56,920 nt of DNA, taken from contig JAJPOQ010000106.1 of the NCBI GenBank assembly GCA_021232515.1, positions 1-56,920 on the forward strand, read 5' to 3'. Position numbers and translations under genes: made by a program. The notes under the pieces are model-generated. The model ran no database searches. It saw only the letters and a program-made list of their open reading frames with translations, and was not told the origin of the DNA. Each line of letters starts with the position of its first letter. Position 1 is the stretch's first letter. This document shows positions 51,201-56,920 of this stretch, piece after piece. Origin of the DNA: Lentisphaeraceae bacterium. Its GTDB lineage: Bacteria > Verrucomicrobiota > Lentisphaeria > Lentisphaerales > Lentisphaeraceae.

Positions 51201-52345
51201 ATCTTGGCGGAAATAACGATCAACTAACTAGCCAAGAAGTTACCTTAAGTTTTACAGAAGGCTTAGCGCCAGGAAGCAGTGTTCAAAATGGGATCAACAA
51301 CAATCGCAGTGATATAGATGGAAACTTTACTGGCTTTGAAGTGACAGTCCGTTTTACGGATGGATACGAGATGACTGGTGAAATGACCAACATAACAGAT
51401 AGTGATGATGGTGATACAGAATTCTGGCAAGTAGTTTTCGAATCAGATAATGAGGCTGCGGGCTTTATTTCAAATTATCAATTTATAGATATCGGTAACA
51501 GTTCCGTTTCTGTCGTTGAAGAGAATGGTGAGTTCAATTTAACTGCCGCCGGCTCTGATATTTGGAACACTTCGGACGAATTTGGTTTTGCTTACATGGA
51601 GTGGGAAGGCGATGTAACTTTAGTGGCGCAAGTTAACAGTTTAGCTGCTGTTCATGCCTGGACGAAGTCGGGCGTTATGATCCGTGAAACTCTCGAAGCT
51701 AGTTCAAAGCATGCGTCTTCATTTGCGACAAGTTCAAGAGCGAGCGCTCATTGGCGTCCTGAAACTGGTGAAAGAACTTATTCAACAAATATCATTCATG
51801 ACGACTCAAATCCACCAATGTGGGTGAAGCTAACTCGTGAAGGAAATATCTTTCGATCTTTCTACAGTCTTGATGGAGGTGTATGGCACCCAAATGGTCA
51901 GAGGACTATAGAAATGGCAAGTAAGGTTTATGTCGGCCTAGCTTTGACCTCTCATCAAGCAGGAATAACAACAACGGCAAATATAAGCAATGTCGAAGTT
52001 AAAAGACCCGACTCTGAAATCTATATTCGCCGATTAGTTTTGATAAATAATGATTCTCAAGCGGTTATACGTAATCTGAATGATCGATTGGTTATCGATA
52101 GTTCATCTCTTGGAACGAGTAATTTGAATATTCTTGCGGATATCAATGATATTCCAGGATCTGTTGAATTTAAGTTGAATGGAGTCCTACAAGACAGTGA
52201 TAATTCAGAGCCATTCAACTTTTTCAACGATGGCAGCTGGTCACCAGCACCAGGGGTTTATATTCTTGAAGCAACACCGACTTCGGAAGGTGGCGCTCAA
52301 GGAGTTCGCGGAGAAACTATTCGTGTAACAATCACCATTCAGTAA
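48254..52345 (+). CDS. Secreted GSDH/diheme/CBM/DUF1349 fusion
   Basis: A 1363-residue exported protein (signal [16 protein letters not shown]). Domain order: a glucose/sorbosone-dehydrogenase-type PQQ propeller (about 30-430: [71 protein letters not shown]); a cytochrome region of the SO_2930 type (about 440-760) with CMQCH and CSYCH hemes; a carbohydrate-binding module (about 770-910, [20 protein letters not shown], a CBM6/GH115-C-like module); a cellulose-binding-like Ig sandwich; and a DUF1349 concanavalin-like lectin domain (about 1060-1260, [20 protein letters not shown]). The start is ATG at 48254, 7 nt after AGGA; an upstream in-frame TTG is rejected. Periplasmic or surface sugar oxidation coupled to heme electron transfer is inferred. 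Confidence 0.87.
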   Translation: [1363 protein letters not shown]

Positions 52346-52350
52346 TACCT

Positions 52351-52384
52351 CACTCTCGGTGTAAAAGCCGAGGGTGTTTTTTTG
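52351..52384 (+). terminator. Rho-independent terminator of the dehydrogenase fusion gene
   Basis: CACTCTCGG (52351-52359) pairs with CCGAGGGTG (52368-52376; one T-G wobble) around an 8-nt loop and is followed by seven T residues, 5 nt after the stop codon. Confidence 0.92.
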
Positions 52385-52515
52385 ATATTTCTTGATGTAG
52401 TAGATGAATCTAAAACTTAAATAACTTCTGCGGTTAGAATACAGTGTTCATATAGGTGTCTTTTGTAGCAAGTGTGTGTGATAGTTATTTGGGTTGATAT
52501 CTTCAGAAAATTTTT

Positions 52516-52672
52516 AATTGGGCTCGCCGGCGCCCCCAGAGTTGACTAATTGCTCACACTTATGCTGAATACTCTTAAGACCACTTTGAGGCAAGCTATC
52601 CACCAGTCTATAGGTCAACATCTGGTATTTGCCCGTGGCCTCGTAATGAGGTAACCGTCGTTTAGACCAATT
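52516..52672. ncRNA. Candidate structured RNA of about 157 nt, family unknown
   Basis: In the gene-free stretch 52385-52745, several nested pairings fit one fold. The closing stem is AATTGG-x-CT (52516-52524) with AG-x-CCAATT (52664-52672). The internal stem is CCAGA-GTTGAC (52536-52546) with GTCAAC-a-TCTGG (52614-52625; one bulge). Inside it is TTGCTCA (52550-52556) with TGA-g-GCAA (52587-52594), and there is a side hairpin CCTC/GAGG at 52639-52651. The segment is visibly richer in GC than its flanks and has no credible reading frame. The strand cannot be told because the pairs are symmetric. The shape (closing stem, asymmetric bubble with side hairpin, inner stem) is loosely 6S-like, but I see no 6S consensus. 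Confidence 0.45.
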
Positions 52673-52745
52673 TTAGGATTGTTTAATTCTTCTCATCACT
52701 GATACTCCCTTTGGGAATGAGATTGCCCTTATGTGTTATGATGAT

Positions 52746-53507
52746 CTAAAATGAGTCTTTCCACTTTCTGATAGTCGCAAAAGTATCAATTTCATTATCA
52801 ATTTTCCTCCCTAAATGAACCGACGCAGCTTCTTGGAGTTGAGGTAGGTGACATCTTAAAAAAGGATTTGTAGTGAGCTCTTCTTCAAGAGTTGAGGGAA
52901 TAGTGGGGATACCTTGTTCACGGAGTTTTGAGCATTGATCTTTTCTTTGTAGTAGCTCAGTATTTGTCGGTTCTACAGCGAGAGCAAAGTCAATGTTACT
53001 CATAGTATATTCATGAGCACAAAAAAGTTTTGTTTGGGGAGCTAGTTTTTTGATTTTATCAAATGAATTAATCATTTGTGCCGGAGTTCCTTCAAAAAGT
53101 CTACCACAACCAGCAGCAAAGACGGTGTCTCCAACAAAAGCATTTTGATCGTCATGGTAAGCAATGTGACCAGACGTGTGACCGGGAATGTCTAGGACTT
53201 TGTATTTACCTAAAGAGGCAAGATCCACAACATCCTTTTCTTTTAGCCTGTAGTCAATCATAGGAATGTTTTCGCTGGCAGGACCGTAAACTTTACAGCT
53301 TGGAAACTTTGCCTTTAGTTGACGGATACCACCAACATGATCAGGATGATGATGAGTAATGAGTATGTATTTCAGTTCAAGATCATTTTCTTGTAGATGA
53401 TTTAGTACGGGTGTAGCATCACCCGGATCGACGATTGCAGCATCAGAGTCCGTTTGAATTGACCAAAGATAGTTTGATTGAAAGGCAGGAATGGGAACGA
53501 TGTTCAT
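52746..53507 (-). CDS. gloB: Hydroxyacylglutathione hydrolase / glyoxalase II
   Basis: A 253-residue metallo-beta-lactamase-fold enzyme: ITHHHPDHVGG (the HxHxDH dinuclear site), IPGHTSGHIAYH (third His), FVGDTVFAAGCGRLFEGT (bridging Asp) and LFCAHEYTMSNIDFA. The C-terminal helical domain has NPFLRC, the usual glyoxalase II ending. It hydrolyses S-D-lactoylglutathione to D-lactate in methylglyoxal detoxification, although whether this organism makes glutathione or another thiol is not visible here. It overlaps the upstream membrane gene by 4 nt and is the last gene of a three-gene minus-strand unit. Confidence 0.92.
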   Translation of the reverse strand: MNIVPIPAFQSNYLWSIQTDSDAAIVDPGDATPVLNHLQENDLELKYILITHHHPDHVGGIRQLKAKFPSCKVYGPASENIPMIDYRLKEKDVVDLASLGKYKVLDIPGHTSGHIAYHDDQNAFVGDTVFAAGCGRLFEGTPAQMINSFDKIKKLAPQTKLFCAHEYTMSNIDFALAVEPTNTELLQRKDQCSKLREQGIPTIPSTLEEELTTNPFLRCHLPQLQEAASVHLGRKIDNEIDTFATIRKWKDSF

Positions 53508-53935
53508 GAGTAGTTATCCACTAATTCTTTAGCTTTTTTATATTGGCTTTCACCTTTAGAAATCAAGAAGAGTAAAATAAGACAAAAGGCAGTCATGAGG
53601 AAAATCGGTTTGAAGAAGATAGTTAGAAATCCGCTTCCCATAGCCATCATCATGAGCATGCTTTTTGCACAACCTTGTTTTAACATAGGTGAATTCCAAC
53701 CAGTAGTAATGTTTTTACAATAGATTGCCGAGAATTCTCCAGTGGAGCCTTTTCCACAAATTCTGATTGTATCTCCATCTGAGATCATCGCTGGAGAACG
53801 TAAGCTTAGTTTTACTCTGAAGTTTTTTAGTTTAAAAAGAGCAATGTGACTGGTACTTGCAGAGGTATCACCTCCACCACCGGAAGTATGGCTGACACGA
53901 TCGAGGTCTTTAACTATTCCTTCTATGACTTCCAT
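53504..53935 (-). CDS. Unknown small membrane protein
   Basis: A 143-residue protein I do not recognise. Residues about 1-85 are soluble and beta-rich (IEGIVKDLDRVSHTSGGGGD, HIALFKLKNFRVKLSLRSPA, DTIRICGKGSTGEFSAIYC), looking like an OB-fold or NfeD-like beta barrel. They are followed by a hydrophobic hairpin of two helices at about 93-127 (MLMMMAMGSGFLTIFF, FLMTAFCLILLFLISK) and a short basic tail. The soluble domain followed by membrane hairpin is reminiscent of membrane-anchored OB proteins, but no family match is claimed. It is co-transcribed with gloB (4-nt overlap) and follows the trmH-like gene by 29 nt. No clear Shine-Dalgarno. Confidence 0.6.
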   Translation of the reverse strand: MEVIEGIVKDLDRVSHTSGGGGDTSASTSHIALFKLKNFRVKLSLRSPAMISDGDTIRICGKGSTGEFSAIYCKNITTGWNSPMLKQGCAKSMLMMMAMGSGFLTIFFKPIFLMTAFCLILLFLISKGESQYKKAKELVDNYS

Positions 53936-53964
53936 ATTTTTCGCTTTAAAGTATTCGACATGTC

Positions 53965-54747
53965 CTACTTTGATCTCATTTTGAATTGATAGAGTAAAAT
54001 TGAAGCGGCGATACCAACATTGAAGCTTTTGATGTCAGCTTCCATTTCTATTTGGACAGTTTCATCACAAGCAGCAAGGACTTCTTTTGATATGCCATTT
54101 CCTTCATGACCCATTAAGAGAACCCATTTTCCAGGGATCTTTAAATCTGCAAGATTAGTTGCATCAGAAGTTGCCTCTGCAGTAAAGACTCTGTAACCAC
54201 TTTTTTGAAGTGTTTTGATAGTTTCAAAAATGCTTTCGTAGGTGTGGACTTTAAGTTTGCTTATATAGCCCATAGAAACTCTGAGAGCACGTCGGCCATA
54301 AGGGTGTGGACCTTGCTTTGGTACTAGATAAGAACTAACTCCCATAGCAGCCGCACTTCGGGCAATTGCCCCGACATTGTCATTTTTTGAAAGCGTATCG
54401 AGCATGATTATCTGATCGTCTAAGTCATCGAGACTTGCTTCGAGAGGACGTATGCCGTGCATCATCACACCATGGTGAATCTTATGGCCAGTTATCGACT
54501 CCATTAGTTTTTTGTCGCCGACATAAAGTGTGGGGACATTTTTAGATTCAATCAAGTCTCTGTTTTCTTGATAGTATTTTTCGGTAGCTAAAATACTGCG
54601 AACTTCTATATCTGTTTCAAGCAACATATTTACGACTTTTGGACTATCGGCGATGAAGCTGTTGTCTTGGGTTACAGCATTATCCCTCAAGTGTCGGTAT
54701 ATCTGCAGTTCAGGGATATCTAAGTCAGTTATTTCAGTAAAGTTCAT
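53965..54747 (-). CDS. SpoU/TrmH-family RNA 2'-O-methyltransferase
   Basis: A 260-residue SPOUT methyltransferase with an N-terminal L30e-like substrate-binding domain (about 15-100) and the three knot motifs: motif 1 NDNVGAIARSAAAMGVSSYL, motif 2 LLMGHEGNGISKE and motif 3 IKSFNVGIAASILLYQF. The first motif carries the catalytic Arg of the family. It probably methylates a ribose in rRNA or tRNA; the exact site cannot be predicted. It is the first of a three-gene unit whose other members look unrelated. Confidence 0.92.
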   Translation of the reverse strand: MNFTEITDLDIPELQIYRHLRDNAVTQDNSFIADSPKVVNMLLETDIEVRSILATEKYYQENRDLIESKNVPTLYVGDKKLMESITGHKIHHGVMMHGIRPLEASLDDLDDQIIMLDTLSKNDNVGAIARSAAAMGVSSYLVPKQGPHPYGRRALRVSMGYISKLKVHTYESIFETIKTLQKSGYRVFTAEATSDATNLADLKIPGKWVLLMGHEGNGISKEVLAACDETVQIEMEADIKSFNVGIAASILLYQFKMRSK

Positions 54748-54869
54748 AAGTTCACAGTTCTTTTAGTTGCTTACAAGTAGGGGGATCTTTGAATGCGTCA
54801 AATATGGTTCAAAAATAATTTTGGTATGAAACTTTCGAAAACTTTGATTAAAAAGTCTTAGGAATAGAA

Positions 54870-55457
54870 ATGGGTAAGAAACTGAACTTAGGTTGTGGTA
54901 TTGATTTTAGAGAGGGATACTTAAACGTTGACAAGTTTGGTGACCCTGAGCTCAAAATGGATATGGAAGTTTTCCCATGGCCTTGGGAAGATGATTCTGT
55001 GAGTGAAATAGTGATGCACCATGTGCTTGAGCACTTGGGGAAAGAGACGGATACTTACCTTGGTATAATGAAGGAGCTTTACAGAGCCTCTGAGAACGGT
55101 TGTAGAATTCATATAGCCATTCCTCACCCAAGACACGATACATTTATCAATGATCCAACTCATGTCCGGCCTGTAACACCCGAGAGTTTGGGGCTATTTA
55201 GCCAAAAGCTCAATCAAGAGTGGATCGAGAATAAGGCCTCAAATTCTTTATTGGGCGTTTTTACAGGGGTCGACTTTGAGATAATAAATGCCAATTATGA
55301 ACTAGATGACTCTTGGATTCAGAAATTGAATAAAGGTGAAATCGGTCAAGAAGACATTCATCATGCTATTCGTTCATTTAATAATGTTGTGAAGTCGATA
55401 AATATTGAATTAGAAGTTATCAAGCCAGGTCGGTATAAGGGAGAGATTCGTTCTTGA
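54870..55457 (+). CDS. SAM-dependent methyltransferase-like protein
   Basis: A 195-residue class I methyltransferase-like protein. The SAM-binding start is KLNLGCGIDFREGYLNVDKF (motif I GCG plus an acidic residue on strand 2), followed by FPWPWEDDSVSEIVMHHVLE, the usual strand 4/5 region of cell-surface or lipid-modifying methyltransferases. The helical C-terminus is variable. An AGGA site precedes the ATG. It is transcribed divergently from the trmH-like gene 122 bases away. Substrate unknown; similar proteins sit in polysaccharide loci. Confidence 0.75.
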   Translation: MGKKLNLGCGIDFREGYLNVDKFGDPELKMDMEVFPWPWEDDSVSEIVMHHVLEHLGKETDTYLGIMKELYRASENGCRIHIAIPHPRHDTFINDPTHVRPVTPESLGLFSQKLNQEWIENKASNSLLGVFTGVDFEIINANYELDDSWIQKLNKGEIGQEDIHHAIRSFNNVVKSINIELEVIKPGRYKGEIRS

Positions 55458-55553
55458 AGTTTAAGTTGTTTTTCTAAAGCATTGATTGACATTCGTCGGT
55501 AAGGTGAAACCTTTCCTTGTGTGAGTATGACAAAAAAACTAAGAGGGCTCTAT

Positions 55554-56759
55554 ATGTATAAGACGTGCGTATTAATATTTTTATTTTCAGTATCAAGTAT
55601 ATTTGGCAAGAAACCAGAAACACCTGGAACTCATAAAAACAACCAGTGTGATAATGGCTCTAAGTACTCGTTCCATGTATACATCCCAAAAGCTTATGCA
55701 ACAAAAAAAGATAAGAGCTTTCCAGTTCTTTACATTTCTTCGCCAGGCGGTAACCCGGGCTTCATGAAGTTAGAGCAATGGGCTGAGGAAAATGAGTTTT
55801 TATTAATTACTATAAATGAATCAAAAAATGCGATTCCTTGGGAAACAATTTTTAAGATCCAAGATGATGTGATGAAAAGTACTTCTTACTTAAGAAAACA
55901 TCATGCTCTGCAATTTGCAACAGGCTTTAGTGGTTCAGCTTGGGCTAGTGTTCATCTTGCCAATAGATACCCTAAAAACATCGCGGGTGTTTTTATGAAT
56001 TGTCACAGTGGAAATGGCACAGTGTTACAGGACAAAACAACGTCAGTAGCATTGGTGGCTGGTAACTCAGATAAAACCCACAATGCGAGTTATGTTCAAG
56101 GAGTCTACAACTCTTATAAAAAGCGTGGTTTTCATGCTAAGTATGAAAATCTAGTGATGGGTCATAAATGGGCTCCACTTGATAAGTTTAAAGAAAACCT
56201 CAATTTCTTGTATGGTTATCAGAAGTTCGCGAATGCTTATTTAACCCCAGAAGAGAAAAAACAAGCATATGAAGAGTTGGAAATGGCGACTTTGAAAAAG
56301 GCTGCTGACAATCCAAATAAAGAAGCGGTTATTTCTCAATTAGAAGGCTTCATGTCAGTAAAAGAACTTATGAAGTCAAAGCTGGCAACAAAGATCTACC
56401 ACGAGTGGGCAGCTGCTGTAGAAGGGTATGTTGCTTCAATCAAAGAGTCTGAGCCCGCTAAAGCATATTTTTATCTTAAAGAAGAGTCTGTTACAGACAC
56501 TTTGACGAAAGTTCCATCTAAGAGTAAAACTGGTATACTAACTCACTTTAGAGACTTGAGTCGAACTAAGGTTGTAGTCGATGAAATAAAGGCGGCAAAG
56601 AAGTTTGAGTACTATGAAAGACAAGCGTCTAGAGTACGTAACAAAAAAACAGCCACGAAACTTATCACTAAGATAGAAGCTTTTATCAAGACTTGTGAGG
56701 GGACATTCACAGCAGAGCGCGCAACGAGCTTAATCAAAACTCTTCAAGAGAAAAAATAG
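55554..56759 (+). CDS. Secreted alpha/beta-hydrolase-like protein
   Basis: A 401-residue exported protein (signal MYKTCVLIFLFSVSSIFG). Residues about 25-220 look like a PHB-depolymerase/esterase alpha/beta hydrolase: YSFHVYIPKAYATKKDKSFP, FPVLYISSPGGNPGF (oxyanion strand), FATGFSGSAWASVHLANRYP (nucleophile elbow G-x-S-x with Ser) and a late GHKWAP with the possible His. The C-terminal half (about 230-401) is a charged helical region of unknown function. I use the ATG at 55554, 6 nt after AGAGGG, instead of an upstream in-frame GTG. An insertion sequence begins 22 bases after its stop. Confidence 0.7.
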   Translation: MYKTCVLIFLFSVSSIFGKKPETPGTHKNNQCDNGSKYSFHVYIPKAYATKKDKSFPVLYISSPGGNPGFMKLEQWAEENEFLLITINESKNAIPWETIFKIQDDVMKSTSYLRKHHALQFATGFSGSAWASVHLANRYPKNIAGVFMNCHSGNGTVLQDKTTSVALVAGNSDKTHNASYVQGVYNSYKKRGFHAKYENLVMGHKWAPLDKFKENLNFLYGYQKFANAYLTPEEKKQAYEELEMATLKKAADNPNKEAVISQLEGFMSVKELMKSKLATKIYHEWAAAVEGYVASIKESEPAKAYFYLKEESVTDTLTKVPSKSKTGILTHFRDLSRTKVVVDEIKAAKKFEYYERQASRVRNKKTATKLITKIEAFIKTCEGTFTAERATSLIKTLQEKK

Positions 56760-56804
56760 ACAACTCAAAATCTTTTTTGAAGGGGCTGTATCAAAAGTCT
56801 CTTC

Positions 56805-56841
56805 AAAAAGCGTCAATGGATTTTTCTATTGGCGCTTTTTT
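56805..56841 (+). terminator. Hairpin inside the IS left end
   Basis: AAAAAGCGTCAAT (56805-56817) pairs with ATTGGCGCTTTTT (56828-56840) with one T-G wobble, followed by T. In insertion sequences such structures block read-through transcription from outside; it would also terminate the hydrolase gene. Confidence 0.75.
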
Positions 56842-56861
56842 GTTATTGTAAAAATAAACTC

Positions 56862-56920
56862 ATGAAGAAATTCAAAGATTATAGTCAAGACCAACCTTTT
56901 CTTCTTCCTCCTAGTGTTGA
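56862..56920 (+). CDS. IS1182-family transposase, N-terminal fragment
   Basis: Nineteen complete codons before the window edge read MKKFKDYSQDQPFLLPPSV, which is the characteristic N-terminal segment (F-K-x-Y-x-x-x-Q-P-F-L-L-P-P-S) of IS1182-family DDE transposases. It lies 80 nt inside the predicted left inverted repeat, the normal spacing. The gene continues beyond the window, so intactness cannot be judged. Confidence 0.78.
   Translation, partial: MKKFKDYSQDQPFLLPPSV

Larger units (their letters stand above)
56782..56920 (+). mobile_element. Left end of an IS1182-type insertion sequence (cut by window edge)
   Basis: GGGGCTGTATCAAAAGT at 56782 matches the typical GGGGCTGTCTCAAAAGT left inverted repeat of IS1182-type elements. 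It is followed by a subterminal hairpin and, 80 bases in, by the start of a transposase gene. The right end and any target duplication lie outside the window. Confidence 0.72.

Noticed and set aside
52516..52672. Calling the structured segment 6S RNA, RNase P RNA or tmRNA
   Set aside because: The overall shape is loosely 6S-like, but none of the conserved sequence blocks of these RNAs is visible on either strand.

Overview
The window looks like an AT-rich (about 40% GC by eye) chromosome segment from a member of the PVC superphylum, most probably Lentisphaerota (Lentisphaera-like). The argument rests on family content: three DUF1592-type cytochrome plus DUF1552 pairs, a PVC-type heme-binding propeller/HEAT protein, a paired ECF sigma factor and Ser/Thr kinase with a DWG motif, and two pseudopilins with a K-x-K-FTLIELL leader and an H-X9-DG C-terminus. 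No rRNA, tRNA or CRISPR array was recognised.

Region by region. 1-2.4 kb: a decayed GtrA-like fragment, a secreted PQQ-propeller protein, and a minus-strand gene relic. 2.4-6.1 kb: DUF1592 cytochrome plus DUF1552 module A, closed by a strong terminator. 6.2-9.7 kb: a MepA-like murein endopeptidase, then (minus strand) a membrane Ser/Thr kinase followed by an ECF sigma factor. 9.9-10.6 kb: a lipoprotein pseudogene with two domain copies and four in-frame stops. 10.7-14.2 kb: the large PVC-type heme protein. 14.6-18.6 kb: module B, with reversed gene order and a membrane-anchored cytochrome. 18.7-21.2 kb: a CopD-like membrane protein and the hybrid cluster protein Hcp. 21.3-35.5 kb: one tight minus-strand operon (TPR/gluzincin peptidase, DUF4159, MoxR ATPase, DUF58, BatA/vWA, DUF4175, vWA/GATase-like, C13 caspase-like protein), with overlapping or nearly abutting genes throughout. 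35.7 kb: an unlisted 58-residue small protein. 36.1-43.4 kb: a two-CBM secreted protein, module C, two tandem pseudopilins (the first starting 1 nt after the DUF1552 stop) and a CBM9-like secreted protein. 43.4-47.1 kb: leuC-leuD and a citramalate synthase, the enzymes of the pyruvate route to 2-ketobutyrate/isoleucine. 47.4-52.3 kb: a PAS-AraC regulator and a 1363-residue secreted sugar-dehydrogenase/diheme/CBM/lectin fusion. 52.5-54.7 kb: a candidate structured RNA, then trmH-like, an unknown membrane protein and gloB. 54.9-56.9 kb: a small methyltransferase, a secreted alpha/beta hydrolase, and the left end of an IS1182-type insertion sequence that runs out of the window.

How the genes fit together: much of the window encodes exported redox and carbohydrate-binding proteins (heme c proteins, PQQ-type propellers, CBMs), consistent with degradation of complex polysaccharides at the cell surface. 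The MoxR/vWA operon looks like an envelope assembly or quality-control machine. It ends in a caspase-fold protein that appears to lack its catalytic cysteine. The strongest unexplained signals are that operon, the nonsense-only lipoprotein pseudogene, a folded RNA candidate near 52.6 kb, and a palindromic repeat element near 45.15 kb.
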